Shown here: positions 1 through 11,971 of the stretch, one piece after another
Layout of the letters: each line of letters opens with the position of its first letter
Numbering within the stretch: position 1 is the first letter of the stretch
The notes under the pieces: model-generated
Told to the model about the DNA's origin: nothing
The model's database searches: none
What the model saw: only the letters and a program-made list of their open reading frames with translations
NCBI GenBank assembly: GCA_025094145.1
Contig: JALLLS010000007.1
Location: 372,001-436,000 of the forward strand
Direction: 5' to 3'
Length of the DNA: 64,000 bases
Source of the DNA: Spinellus fusiger
Lineage: Eukaryota > Mucoromycota > Mucoromycetes > Mucorales > Phycomycetaceae
Made by a program: the position numbers and the translations under genes

Positions 1-1105
1 CCTTGAGGGGCCGTGGGTTCTGCTACAAACACGCCTTTTACGGTATTCAGAGTCACTTGTGCATGGAGACCACACCCTCTCTTGCCTGTGCCAACAAGTG
101 TGTGTTTTGTTGGCGCCACCACACGAATCCTGTGGGGACTGTGTGGCGCTGGAAAGTAGATGATCCCCAGTTTATATTGGACGGTGCTATGGAGAACCAC
201 TGCAAGATGATCAAACAGCTCAAGGGTGTGCCTGGTGTCAAGGCAGATCGGTTCCAAGAGGCCTCCACGATCCGCCACTGTGCGCTGTCCCTTGTGGGCG
301 AACCCATCTTTTATCCTCACATCAATGAGTTTGTGACGCTTCTTCATCAGCGCAACATCTCCTCTTTCTTGGTGACCAATGCCCAGTTTCCTGAGATGAT
401 TGCTCAGTTGGTGCCTGTGACTCAGCTTTATGTGAGTGTGGATGCAGGTACCAAGGAGGGATTGAAGAAGATTGATCGTCCTCTGTTCAGGGACTTTTGG
501 GAGCGCTTCCTGGGAAGTCTTGAGTCGTTGGCAGACAAGGGACAGCGCACAGTGTATCGATTGACATTGGTGAAGGATCATAATACAGAAGAAATTGATA
601 ATTATGTTGAGCTTATTCGCCGTGGTAAACCTTCGTTTATTGAAGTCAAGGGAGTGACTTATTGTGGTTACAGTGGTGCTAGTAATCTTACCATGGCCAA
701 TGTAAGTTCCTCTTTCCATGTAGATGGTGTAGGGAAAAAAAAGACAAGGAGACTCATGGCGTTGTTTGTCCAAAGGTACCTTATCATGTGGAAGTGGTTG
801 ATTTCTGTAACAAACTTGTCGCTAAACTTGGTGCTGGTTATGAGATGGCTTGTGAACACGCCCACTCATGCTCTATTCTTATTGCCTCTACTGATTTCAA
901 GGTGGAGGGAGAATGGTACACACACATTGACTATGAGAAGTTTTTTGCCCTGGTTAAGAAGGGTGAGCACTTTACTAGCTTGGACTATATGGCCAAGACA
1001 CCTGAATGGGCTCTGTTTGGTACACCTGAGGCAGGATTTGATCCTGAAGAAACACGCTTCTATCGCAAGAATCGAAAAATAGTGGAGCCACCTGTTATTT
1101 CTTAG
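1..1105 (+). CDS. TYW1: TYW1, tRNA 4-demethylwyosine synthase (3' part, 5' end outside window)
   Basis: Radical-SAM enzyme of wybutosine synthesis: it condenses N1-methylguanosine-37 of tRNA-Phe with pyruvate carbons to make 4-demethylwyosine. The frame is open from base 3 and has no start, so the N-terminal flavodoxin domain lies upstream of the window. The radical-SAM cluster CxxxCxxC is visible as CANKCVFC (nt 87-110), followed by WRHHTNP. A single intron at 702-775 (GTAAGT...AAAG, 74 nt) joins MAN to VPYHVEVV and restores one frame to the stop at 1103-1105. The C-terminal block with EHAHSC and the YTHIDYEKFF segment is typical of the family. The last codons run into a 15-bp tandem repeat. 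Identification is by family motifs and is firm. Confidence 0.95.
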
Positions 1106-1145
1106 TGTTATTTCTTGGTGTTATTTCTTGGTGTTATTTCTTATT
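1092..1145 (+). repeat. 15-bp tandem repeat at TYW1 3' end
   Basis: About four imperfect copies of a TGTTATTTCTTGG unit cover the last three TYW1 codons, the stop and the start of the 3' UTR. Copy-number change would move or keep the stop, because the unit is a multiple of three. Confidence 0.7.
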
Positions 1146-1365
1146 TGAATGTATGATTTTATTGTTCATCTATCTCTTCTAAAAGGAGGGTTGTTGGTGG
1201 GGAGATAAGAGCGACAGACCATTTATGAATAAAAGAGAGAAAGAGGGAGAGGCTTATGGAATCACGATAACAATAGCAATAAAGAGTAGAAAAGGTATTT
1301 TTTCTGTTTTTTTTAAAAAGAAAAAAGAAAAAGGAAAAGGACATGTACAGGAGGACAGAATAGAG

Positions 1366-2452
1366 TTAAAGACCCTTGCTTACAATAGACATGGCTTTGT
1401 GAGGAAGTACCATAAGAATACCATCCACAATCAGATAACGTGTGGCAAACATAGCCACAAATGCAGTGCCATACAGAGCCATACGGTACATGGGACCCAG
1501 TTTCAAGAGAAACCCAACTGGAATAGACAGTGAGAAGAACAGGCTTACAGTGTGAGTGGGTTATTGGACTTACTGGGTGGTGGTGCAAACAGGTAGTTGA
1601 GATTCAGACCTGATTTGAGGGCAAACAGATGCAAGAGAGGAGAATGGAACAGACCATACACAGAGAAGGAGAGCATTGCCATGCCAGGTGAGCTAGGCAG
1701 AACAAGATAGCGGCCACTGTACATCATATAGATAGGGGCCAACAGTATCAGCAAATGCTCTATGAAAGAAGAGGATGAGTGTATATAGAGTATAAAGTGT
1801 AGATAGAGTGTAGATAGAGTGTAGATAGAAAGACCACTTCCTTACCAGCAAAAAAGTTAAATGTCTCTCCAAACAGAATATGGTCTCTCAGATCAGGAAA
1901 TGCCAATGCAGCCATACCACCCCACTGTGTATGCAAATAGACATTAAACAACAGGTGGAGAGAAGACGACTGCTTATTGGGCCAGGCCAAGACCAGAATA
2001 AGAAGAAGAGCATTCACATGGCACGGTTGAAGCATAAAAAGAGTGTTTTTACGCTGTATTTTGTGCTTGAGAGTGAATCCAAGGGAGGCTATCAGAGACT
2101 GAAGCAGTAATTTCTCTGTCCAGGAAGCAGGCCCAGGTGGTACAAAGCCAGCAAGTAAGGTTTGCACCATTGTTCCTGGCTGTAGCAGAGTATGGAAGAA
2201 ATAGACAGAAGCCACTGTAAATCCCGTAGAGAGGAAGAATATCTCAATGGCATGTTGGCGTGGATGAATGTACCTGTTTCAGCACAGTCAATGCCTTCTT
2301 CCACCTGTTGAGTTGACCTACCAAGAGCCCTTTGTGGATTGTGTCCAGTCTGTTTCCATGGGGAGTTCTACAGCCACCCACAACACCCATCCCTCCAATC
2401 GATTGATAAAGGACTCTAAAGACCGCCTCAACACACTCATCACGGTTATCAT
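1366..2452 (-). CDS. TMEM164-family multi-pass membrane protein (putative phospholipid acyltransferase)
   Basis: Four exons on the minus strand, given high to low: 2322-2452, 1846-2273, 1574-1759, 1366-1517. Introns are 48, 86 and 56 nt with GT-AG ends; the joined frame gives 298 aa, close to the roughly 297 aa of the human family member. An in-frame TAG directly precedes the start at 2452. The protein carries the LQPCHVNALLL segment (Cys about residue 128), which matches the NPCHV segment of TMEM164, followed by FPDL, a series of hydrophobic helices and the conserved HLFALKSGLNLNYLFAPPP block. The human protein is described as an acyltransferase making C20:4 ether phospholipids; that role here is inference. 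The gene is convergent with TYW1, with about 260 bp between stops. The second intron holds a tandem repeat at about 1783-1830. Confidence 0.85.
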
Positions 2453-3218
2453 CTAGTAGCGTGTGTTTAAGGAAATAACAGTAGTAGTAATAATAACAGT
2501 AGTAATAACAATCTTCCTATTCTCTCTCTCTCTCTCTATTTATAAATATGCAGAAAGAGAAAAACTAAGTGCAGTGTATTCAGTGCTCTTTTCAAGGGAA
2601 AAATAAATAGCTAATGTGGCTTGATGTGACACAAAAGACCCCAGTGATAGTGAAGAATGCTGTATGGACATCAACACACCCACCCCATCTCAGGACAACA
2701 GACCCTTGAGACAATAAGATCTGTTCCTGACTCACCGACCTATGGGATTCTATTTGGGGTGTGGGTGGGTTGGAGGGGTCTCTCTCTAAGGACTGCTTTA
2801 TGACTGCTTTTACTCCCAACAGATGCTTTATTCTTTAATGTGATTGGATAGAAAGAGGGGCCATCTGTCGAGCATAAAAGAGACTGTACATGATATTAAG
2901 TAAGCTGGTGTGTCAAACTATGGAATTAAAATAAAGGCTAGAAAACAACAGCACCCTCCACAGCAGAATGTCAATGGCCTGCAATGTCGAATGAAAACAG
3001 ACACGGATAAAATAGAAAATCAAAAAGGAAATGCTCACACCAAACAAAGGTCTTCTCTTTTTACAATTGCTTTTTTTTCATATACTTTTGTTATGTTTTG
3101 TTTTCTTTCTCTTTAAGAGAGGCAGAGAGAAAGGCAGAGAGAAAGGCGGAGAGAAGCAGAGAGAGTGAAGACAAGCAGAGTGAAGACAAGTAGAGTGAAG
3201 AGAAAGATAACCTTTTGC
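2453..3218. other. Intergenic, no gene seen
   Basis: Upstream of the TMEM164 gene and downstream of H2B. It contains a CT-rich run (about 2522-2537) and a purine-rich GAGA/AGCAGAG array (about 3116-3205) in the H2B 3' flank. Open frames here are short and have no recognisable content. Confidence 0.6.
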
Positions 3219-3596
3219 TTATTTGGAGCTGGTGTACTTGGTGACAGCCTTGGTGCCTTCAGACACGGCGTGCTTGGCCAATTCTCCAGGAAGAATCAAA
3301 CGGACAGCAGTCTGGATTTCACGGGAGGAGATGGTGGAGCGCTTGTTGTAGGAGGCCAGCTTGGAGGCCTCAGTGGCAATACGCTCAAAGATATCGTTGA
3401 CAAAGGAGTTCAGGATGGACATGGCCTTGTTGGAAATACCAGTGTCAGGGTGCACCTGCTTAAGGACCTTGTACACGTAGGAAGAGTAGGTCTCCTTGCG
3501 GCTCACTCTCTTTTTCTTTCCGTCAGACTTGACCTTCTTTTCAGTGGTCTTGGCAGGGGCCTTGCCAGCAACAGGCTTATCAGTCTTGGGTGCCAT
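3219..3596 (-). CDS. Histone H2B (copy 1)
   Basis: Intron-less gene for a 125-aa core histone H2B that pairs with H2A in the nucleosome. The tail is lysine rich ([21 protein letters not shown]), then [29 protein letters not shown], the histone fold, and the TSSK end with AVTKYTSSK. It differs from the copy at 10648 at a single residue, position 7 (Lys here, Ser there). It is divergently paired with H2A at 4148. A TATA-type sequence lies about 80 bp upstream (reverse strand, near 3677-3684). The last 20 nt before the ATG match those of the second copy. Confidence 0.98.
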   Translation of the reverse strand: MAPKTDKPVAGKAPAKTTEKKVKSDGKKKRVSRKETYSSYVYKVLKQVHPDTGISNKAMSILNSFVNDIFERIATEASKLASYNKRSTISSREIQTAVRLILPGELAKHAVSEGTKAVTKYTSSK

Positions 3597-4147
3597 TATG
3601 AAGTTTAGTTGGAAGGAGAATTAAAAAAAAAGAGAAAAAAAGAGAAAACGAGAATCCCTGCTCACCTTCTTCACTGTTTTTATACCACTCTCTGGTGTGA
3701 CGTTGACAGGGATTTTTTTGTGACCGGAGTTAAACCTGTCTCACGTGGTAAAGTAGTTGGGTTTAAAAGGAAAAGAAGAAAAAAAAAAGAAAAAACGAGG
3801 AGTCACTACACCAGGCCTGCCAACACTCAAGCCCTTGTGAGTCTGTAGGTCTTTTCCTTGACGTGATAACACGAAAATAACACGAATTCACGCCGATCTA
3901 GCACGTATACATGCTATTGACAACAATAAATAATTTTTACATGAAAAAAAAGATCATCTTTCTCCTTATGTCTAGGGTGCCAATAGAGCGCGTCTCACCT
4001 ACAGCAAGGTAAAAAAAAACACCCCCGGAGAATGAAAATGAGGGACACAATGTATAAAAACTGGTAGCTATTTCTGGTCCAACGTTCGGATTCTTTTTTT
4101 TTCCTCTTCTTCTTCGTTCTTTACAAAACAACTCAACACTTATAAAC
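3597..4147. promoter_or_regulatory. Divergent H2B/H2A promoter 1
   Basis: A 551-bp spacer shared by H2B (-) and H2A (+). Visible sites: TATAAAA at 4053-4059 for H2A; a reverse-strand TATA near 3677-3684 for H2B; AGTCAC at 3801-3806 and GTGAC at 3697-3701; CGCGT at 3989-3993, an ACGCG (MCB/MBF-like) core on the reverse strand. The MCB reading comes from known fungal S-phase promoters and is inference here. Confidence 0.65.
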
Positions 4148-4543
4148 ATGTCTGGAGGAAAGTCTGGAGGAAAGTCTGCTGCTGGTGCCAAGTCCCAAAC
4201 CCGCTCTGCCAAGGCCGGTCTTCAGTTCCCTGTGGGTCGTATCCACCGTCTGTTGCGCCGTGGAAACTACTCCCAGCGTGTCGGTGCGGGTGCTCCTGTC
4301 TACCTGGCTGCTGTCCTCGAGTACCTGGCTGCTGAAATCCTCGAATTGGCTGGCAACGCCGCCCGTGATAACAAGAAGTCTCGTATCATCCCCCGCCACC
4401 TGCAGTTGGCCATCCGTAACGATGAGGAGTTGAACAAATTGTTGGGTCATGTGACCATTGCCCAGGGTGGTGTCTTGCCCAACATCCACGCCAACCTCCT
4501 CCCTGCCAAGCCCAAGAAGCTCGGATCTTCTCAGGAAGCTTAA
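4148..4543 (+). CDS. Histone H2A (copy 1)
   Basis: Intron-less 131-aa H2A with the tail [17 protein letters not shown], the core [54 protein letters not shown] in several blocks, and the C-terminal end GSSQEA. The SQE near the end fits the SQ[E/D] DNA-damage phosphorylation site of fungal H2A and animal H2A.X. By eye the coding sequence is base-identical to the copy at 9734-10129, and about 20 nt of 5' UTR and 20 nt after the stop match too. The TATA box is at 4053-4059. It is co-promoted with H2B at 3596. Confidence 0.98.
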   Translation: MSGGKSGGKSAAGAKSQTRSAKAGLQFPVGRIHRLLRRGNYSQRVGAGAPVYLAAVLEYLAAEILELAGNAARDNKKSRIIPRHLQLAIRNDEELNKLLGHVTIAQGGVLPNIHANLLPAKPKKLGSSQEA

Positions 4544-4834
4544 GTCACTACTGTATTTCTCTTTCTCTCTCTCCCTTTTCACATTCACACATTCACACAT
4601 TCACAACAACAAAAAAGAGTTCTATTTTATGTAACAGAAAACAAAAGAGTAGATTTCTTGCACATTGTACAAAAACAAAGTCAAACCTTCTCTCATTTCT
4701 CCCAGTTTTGATTTTTGTTTTTTTAAATTTGTTTCTTGTTTTAATGCCTTTTATGTAAATACAGCGTTTTTCTCTCATTGCTAAAAATGAAAAAAGAGGA
4801 GTCTTCAACCTATCCACAAGGAACATACCCCATG

Positions 4835-6631
4835 TCATCTTTTAATTGTTTCATTGACTGAACCTTCGCTCTGTGAACAGGCAATTTCCATGATTTTGTT
4901 TTTCCGGAGATTGAACTTGACGAGCTTTTTGACTCTTCCATCGTTCATTTCCTTACTAGGCTCCTCTCCTGCCATGAAGCGACGTCGCACAGCCAGCCGC
5001 ACCTCTCTTGCCTCTCTCTCCTCTCTTACCCGCCAGAACTTGATCTGCTCGGCCCGTTTGGCCTGTCTTTCTCTCTTTTCCTTTATGGAAATAGGACCAG
5101 GGGCTTCGTCCTTTTCCTCCTTCTTGGACTGTTCGTGTGGGTGGGTGTGTTGTGGGGTGTGGGACATGGGGATATCAGCCTCCTGCAGGGTGGACGAGGG
5201 AGACGCAGGACGAGGGAGAGAACCGAGGGGGGTGTCCATGGTTCTGTCGGATCGAATAGGAATCCGGCCTTGGCTCTTTTCACGGGTGGATCGATGGGTG
5301 GCACTGGACCGAGTGTGGAGAGGGGAGCGAGGGGGGCTTCGTACTGATACAGGTAAAGAGGGAACAGTCAAAGGAGCAGTGACGGCAGCAGAGGCAGAAG
5401 AAGCCAAGGGTGAGGAAGGAGGGGAAGAGACAGGCAAATGGAGAGGTGAAATTTCTTTCATGCTGTCCTCAGTGACTGTGCGTGGCTGTGTTGGTGTCGA
5501 GAGAGACCTACGAATCGGCAGTTTGGAAGGACGTCGCGTTGATACAGAAGGGGTGCCTTTGGTCAAGACAGACGTATTTCTAACCATTTCTGGCTGGATG
5601 GCTCTGCTCTCATGCTTCTCTTCATGGCTCTTGGTATTCTCTAATCGACTCATTTCACTGAACATGGAGCGATGGGTGGGCGTGGTGGTGGTGGGGATGG
5701 CTGAGGTTCTTTTGTGGAGAGGAAGAAGAGAGCGTCGTGTGGTTAAATGAGGCTGAGGCTTGGATGCAGTGTTGGTTGTCATCTCCATGTCAACAACAGG
5801 TGGATGAGTGGCTGGCATGTCAGTGAGATGGGATGGATACGATGGATACGATGATAAAGTGGAATTAGGTGTAGGTGGTGAAGAAGGGGTGTTGGCTGTT
5901 TCTTTTGTGCTCTCCAATAATGCATCAGATGGGTGGGTTGTGCTAGAACCATGGCTTGTGAGTGGAGGATGCGAATCCAATGGTCCTTGTAAAGAGCGAG
6001 GATGTGGAGAAGAGCACAGGGGTTCTGTTGTGGTTTCTGTGGTTTCTGTGGTTTCTGTATCTTTGGCAGGAGTGCATAGGAGTGTCTTTTCATTACAGTG
6101 GATGTTGGTTGGCATGGCTACTCGAGGTGCTTCCATGGCCACAATTGCATTTGTTTCAGAAGCTACTTTTGGTGTATTCGTCTCTATGGGTGTGCTAGTT
6201 GCCATGGCCACCACTAATCCATGTGTCTCTATGGGTGTGTCAGTTGCTATGACTACCAATGGTTCATCAATAGAATCACTGCCAATATCAGGTTTACTGA
6301 CTACTTCACTCACAAGAGGTGTTGGTGCCGACTGTGTTCTTTGTGGTTGTCTTTTTCGTTGAGTTAATGAAGGAGAGGTGGTGGGTGTGGGTGTGGGTGA
6401 CTGCAGAAATAACAAAGGCAGATGAATACCGCGTGCTGTGACTGATCTGCCTGATGGAAGACAATACCACTCTTTGGTTGTCCTCACACTCTGACTAGTG
6501 ATGGGCAGGGGAAAGAAAATCTTCCTTTTCTGTGCTTGTAGTGCCTTTGTATAAAAGTTGATGGAGGTGGGAGTGGGGGCTGTTGGTTCTGAAAGAGAAG
6601 GAGGACTCTCTGTAGAAACCATAAAGGCCAT
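4835..6631 (-). CDS. Unknown low-complexity protein, 598 aa
   Basis: One open frame with no intron; the start was chosen at 6631 because the ATG sits in a CCATGG context and follows stops in the frame. I do not recognise the family. The protein is mostly Ser/Thr/Pro-rich and probably disordered, with Thr-Glu repeats in the first third. Two blocks look ordered: residues about 35-75 (KRKIFFPLPITSQ... EWYCLPSGRSVTARGIHLP) and a charged, likely coiled-coil C-terminus from about residue 515 (KEKRERQAKRAEQIKFW, REEREARE, KKLVKFNLRKNKIMEIA). There is no signal peptide or membrane segment. It lies inside the histone cluster, tail-to-tail with H2A (291 bp between stops). A long ORF in a biased frame and a conserved-looking C-terminus support a real gene. 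Confidence 0.65.
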   Translation of the reverse strand: MAFMVSTESPPSLSEPTAPTPTSINFYTKALQAQKRKIFFPLPITSQSVRTTKEWYCLPSGRSVTARGIHLPLLFLQSPTPTPTTSPSLTQRKRQPQRTQSAPTPLVSEVVSKPDIGSDSIDEPLVVIATDTPIETHGLVVAMATSTPIETNTPKVASETNAIVAMEAPRVAMPTNIHCNEKTLLCTPAKDTETTETTETTTEPLCSSPHPRSLQGPLDSHPPLTSHGSSTTHPSDALLESTKETANTPSSPPTPNSTLSSYPSYPSHLTDMPATHPPVVDMEMTTNTASKPQPHLTTRRSLLPLHKRTSAIPTTTTPTHRSMFSEMSRLENTKSHEEKHESRAIQPEMVRNTSVLTKGTPSVSTRRPSKLPIRRSLSTPTQPRTVTEDSMKEISPLHLPVSSPPSSPLASSASAAVTAPLTVPSLPVSVRSPPRSPLHTRSSATHRSTREKSQGRIPIRSDRTMDTPLGSLPRPASPSSTLQEADIPMSHTPQHTHPHEQSKKEEKDEAPGPISIKEKRERQAKRAEQIKFWRVREEREAREVRLAVRRRFMAGEEPSKEMNDGRVKKLVKFNLRKNKIMEIACSQSEGSVNETIKR

Positions 6632-7166
6632 GGCGTCTGAATAGGTTGAACTTCTCTCTGTAAATCACTCCAGGCTGTGGTCGTTGTCTTGTTAGTGGAA
6701 TAGGGCAGGGAAAACAGTAGCAAGACTCATAAGCCAGAAAGAAAGAAAAAAGAAAAACACTGCAACAGAAACTCCTCTCATCACCTGCTATTCCCCATAA
6801 CAGTCCACCCATGCATAGCAGTCCTTCCCCCTCTCTCCCCCCCCATACAGTCCACCCATGCATAGCAGTCCTTCCCCTCTTCTCTCTCATCACCATCACC
6901 ATGACCACCTGATTAAGAAAGCGTCGGAATTTAAACCTCACGTGCATTTAGACTTTAGAATAAGTTTTTGTATTTAAAAATTCGAGAGCGAAGCAATAGG
7001 AAAGGCTAAAGCTATGTACAGAAAAAAAAACACACTGAAAATAGTACGTCAGCATGTTGGAAAGAAAGACAGCGAAAGAGGGAGAGATAGAAAGAAAATA
7101 AAAAGGGAATTTCTTGAATGCAATTTAGATGAAAATTTGTTCTTTCTTGTCTTTTTATGTGAGGAT
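6632..7166. other. Intergenic with a duplicated 30-bp segment
   Basis: 5' flank of the unknown gene and 3' flank of H4. A 30-bp segment starting CAGTCCACCCATGCATAGC occurs twice, at 6801-6830 and 6848-6877, separated by a C-rich stretch. Nothing else is recognised. Confidence 0.6.
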
Positions 7167-8753
<1,587 letters not shown>

Positions 8754-9733
8754 AACCGCACTGTCTTCTTTTTCCTCCTCCCCCCTTTTTTGCATTCTCA
8801 ATGACTTGTCAACTCTACTCTCGAAAATAGACTTGAGATAGAAAAGAAAAAAAGAAAAAAAGACACTCCCTTTTTTTATTTAAAAAAATATTTCTGTACA
8901 GTTTCCAACTTGTCTCCTGGTTTCTTAGCCAATTTCTCTTTTTATTATTGCTTGTATGTATCTTGTTTTATTTCTTCTTAATTTCCCATTTGAGTAATAA
9001 ATAAATAAATAAATATTTTGAAAAAGATAATATGAGAGAATCAAGTACAAAGGGGTAAAGGCAAAGAATGCATAAAATGCCTACAACAGGCCCTCCCTTT
9101 TTATGTGACTGTTCATCTGTAGTCATAACAAGAACACAGGCCTGTTGTCCCACCTCTCTGCTCAGGTGTGAATTTGTGTGTACTCTCCATCAAGGGCTGA
9201 AATTGAAGGGCCGAAAGCATGGTGTCATGGCCAGGCTACTTTAATTTCTAACCTAAATAGGAATGTAGATCTGTCTATTTGTGTCGATCGACCTTAGTTT
9301 CTGTGTGTGTGTGTGCCTTTCTACAAATTATCATGTGACATACACCACGTGAGCAATTTAAGAAGATGGATTTATTGTCAGGAGCTCCTTCCATAGGAGG
9401 AACACCCGCCAAGTATCTTACTTGACAATGGTACCTCTTTACTGTGACTGTCATTCCTACTCATTCCTACTTTGCTTGGCACACACACACATAACCAAGT
9501 CACTCATTTTTGTTGTTTTACTACACAATAAAAGATTAATCTTCACAAGAATAACCTGGATTTATTAAAATAGATATATACAAAGCAAAAGGCTCTATTA
9601 AGAACTTTTTTTGTTGAGATGATTGTCAAAAAGGGAGAATGACGAGCTAGACATAATTCTACTGAGCAAGTGAATTATGCATCAACCAGAATGTTGGATA
9701 AGAGTAAACAAAAAAGAGAAATACAGTAGTGAC
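8754..9733. other. Intergenic between convergent H3 and H2A
   Basis: Both flanking genes end here. It has an A-rich stretch with an AAAT run (about 8995-9015) and GT/CA microsatellites near 9303-9315 and 9481-9491. No gene-like content was found on either strand. Confidence 0.6.
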
Positions 9734-10129
9734 TTAAGCTTCCTGAGAAGATCCGAGCTTCTTGGGCTTGGCAGGGAGGAGGTTGGCGTGGATGTTGGGC
9801 AAGACACCACCCTGGGCAATGGTCACATGACCCAACAATTTGTTCAACTCCTCATCGTTACGGATGGCCAACTGCAGGTGGCGGGGGATGATACGAGACT
9901 TCTTGTTATCACGGGCGGCGTTGCCAGCCAATTCGAGGATTTCAGCAGCCAGGTACTCGAGGACAGCAGCCAGGTAGACAGGAGCACCCGCACCGACACG
10001 CTGGGAGTAGTTTCCACGGCGCAACAGACGGTGGATACGACCCACAGGGAACTGAAGACCGGCCTTGGCAGAGCGGGTTTGGGACTTGGCACCAGCAGCA
10101 GACTTTCCTCCAGACTTTCCTCCAGACAT
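9734..10129 (-). CDS. Histone H2A (copy 2)
   Basis: A 131-aa H2A whose sequence, read by eye base by base, matches copy 1 at 4148-4543 in both protein and DNA. The start is the ATG at 10129 giving MSGGKSGGK; the frame is open further upstream, but the conserved N-terminus and the shared leader fix this start. The match also covers the leader (CTCAACACTTATAAAC) and about 20 nt past the stop. It is divergent from H2B at 10648. The reverse-strand TATA is at about 10211-10216. Confidence 0.98.
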   Translation of the reverse strand: MSGGKSGGKSAAGAKSQTRSAKAGLQFPVGRIHRLLRRGNYSQRVGAGAPVYLAAVLEYLAAEILELAGNAARDNKKSRIIPRHLQLAIRNDEELNKLLGHVTIAQGGVLPNIHANLLPAKPKKLGSSQEA

Positions 10130-10647
10130 GTTTATAAGTGTTGAGTTGTTTTGTAAAGAGAGAGAGAAAAAAGGGTTGAAAGTAGCACTTGACCGTCCTT
10201 GGTCTTGATTTATATAGTGTCTGATCAAAATAGGCGGTCACGATTTTTTTCTTTTTCTTTTTTTCAAAAAGTCGCGATAGTGTACTACTGGGCCACGTGC
10301 TTTTTTTTTCCAACAAGATGCACGCGAGAATAGACTCGATGATTTTTTTATCCTAGAGCTGTAATTTTTTTATTGGTGTATACTATAGATTAGCGTGCAC
10401 TTACGTGTCTCTACGTGTTGGTTTGAAGAGTTGTGGGCTGCTAAGGGATGGGAACACGCCTTGAAAAGACAAAGACGGACCCTAACATACGATGGCCACA
10501 GTCACACCGCGCACTCTGTGTTAAGAAGCAGTCACATGTAAAAGAAGTGAAAACCTAATGCTCCTATATAAACCCGGCTTTCCTTCGTACGACTGAGCTT
10601 TCATCTTAGTGTCCACGTAGAATACCACATTCCAACTAAACTTCATA
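10130..10647. promoter_or_regulatory. Divergent H2A/H2B promoter 2
   Basis: A 518-bp spacer. Sites: TATATAAA at 10565-10572 for H2B; TATATA at 10211-10216 (reverse) for H2A; GGTCACG at 10236-10242; AGTCAC at 10530-10535; ACGCG at 10322-10326. The ACGCG and GTCAC cores recur in promoter 1, although the rest of the spacers have diverged. Confidence 0.65.
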
Positions 10648-11025
10648 ATGGCACCCAAGACTGACTCACCTGTTGCTGGCAAGGCCCCTGCCAAGACCAC
10701 TGAAAAGAAGGTCAAGTCTGACGGAAAGAAGAAGAGAGTGAGCCGCAAGGAGACCTACTCTTCCTACGTGTACAAGGTCCTTAAGCAGGTGCACCCTGAC
10801 ACTGGTATTTCCAACAAGGCCATGTCCATCCTGAACTCCTTTGTCAACGATATCTTTGAGCGTATTGCCACTGAGGCCTCCAAGCTGGCCTCCTACAACA
10901 AGCGCTCCACCATCTCCTCCCGTGAAATCCAGACTGCTGTCCGTTTGATTCTTCCTGGAGAATTGGCCAAGCACGCCGTGTCTGAAGGCACCAAGGCTGT
11001 CACCAAGTACACCAGCTCCAAATAA
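10648..11025 (+). CDS. Histone H2B (copy 2)
   Basis: Intron-less 125-aa H2B, identical in protein to copy 1 except Ser7 in place of Lys7. It shares the leader TTCCAACTAAACTTCATA with copy 1 just before the ATG. A good TATA box sits about 75 bp upstream. With H2A copy 2 it forms the mirror image of the pair at 3219-4543. Confidence 0.98.
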   Translation: MAPKTDSPVAGKAPAKTTEKKVKSDGKKKRVSRKETYSSYVYKVLKQVHPDTGISNKAMSILNSFVNDIFERIATEASKLASYNKRSTISSREIQTAVRLILPGELAKHAVSEGTKAVTKYTSSK

Positions 11026-11760
11026 GCAAAAAGTTATCACGTCACCTATCTACTCTTTTTTATTCTTTTAAAAGACAAGTTTTTTCTCTCCTAGACTTGA
11101 CAATTTCTTTTTGTACAGAAACATTGCACTTTGTGCTTTTCCATTTTCCTCTTTATTTTCAGTTCCAATGAGACATCCTTTCTGTTTATATTAGCTTTTT
11201 TATTGGGTTTCGTGTAGCTATCAATGTATTTTTTTAAAAAAAAGAAAAGAAAAGAAAAGAAATAAGACTTTAAAATTTATCATTCTGTATGTGTGTGTGT
11301 GTATTTATCGATGACACTGGAATTCATTTGGTAATAGTCAATAGTGTAGTGGGTGGATAAGAAGACAGTCTAATGTAGTATAGAGTATAGAGCATGTTGA
11401 GTGTTTGTTTTTGTTTTTTACTTTGTTTTTTACTTTGCAGTTTGTCAAACAATTTAATCAAATGTAGGTTGCCATGACTCTTAATGAAAATTGAGATTCA
11501 ATGCAAAGAGAATGGAATCAAAGAGGGAAAGAAAGAAGTCTATTTTTATAGTTCAAAGATCACTAAAACAGAAATACAGTGCTCACAGAAGAAGAAAAAA
11601 GAAAAGGAAAATCTCCAGTGTACAGTGTAAGAAGAGCAGTGTATCTCCTAACACTGTTGGTTCTATTCATAGGAAGGATCATTGATTTTATTCCAATCTT
11701 CTACTCTTCATGACGAATGGCAAATGGCAAATGGAAAATTAAAATAAATAAAATAAAATC
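11026..11760. other. Intergenic, no gene seen
   Basis: 3' flank of H2B. AT-rich, with an AAAGAAAAG run near 11244-11262 and a short GT run near 11291-11301. No coding signal. Confidence 0.55.
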
Positions 11761-11916
11761 GAAAATGAATGAGAAAAAGTCCGGTCCATAAGAGAACTCT
11801 CCGGTCAGCTCATCTCCACAGGCCGGACCCTAAGCCTAGCCGAGATCTGCGTACCGGACGAGTGCCTCAAAGTACCTCATCCATCCACCCTACCCTACTT
11901 CCTTCTCTCAATTAAG
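11761..11916 (+). promoter_or_regulatory. RPS16 upstream region with CCGGWC motifs and telobox
   Basis: A GC-rich island in AT-rich surroundings. The hexamer CCGG(T/A)C occurs four times at 11781, 11801, 11823 and 11854. ACCCTAA, the telobox motif found at many ribosomal-protein promoters, is at 11827-11833. A pyrimidine-rich stretch (about 11888-11910) precedes a 5'-UTR intron: donor AAG|GTATGT at 11917 and acceptor TATAG at 11969, with the branch-like TACTAAT at about 11953. Confidence 0.55.
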
Positions 11917-11971
11917 GTATGTTTTTACACATCCATCCATAAGCGAATCCAGTACTAATGGATGTATAGAA

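Noticed and set aside
2592..2819. 75-codon minus-strand frame in the TMEM164/H2B spacer
   Set aside because: Low-information, no splice partners and no resemblance to known families.
11781..11860. tRNA or structured RNA in the GC-rich island before RPS16
   Set aside because: The CCGG words could pair, but there are no A/B boxes or a cloverleaf; promoter motifs are the simpler reading.
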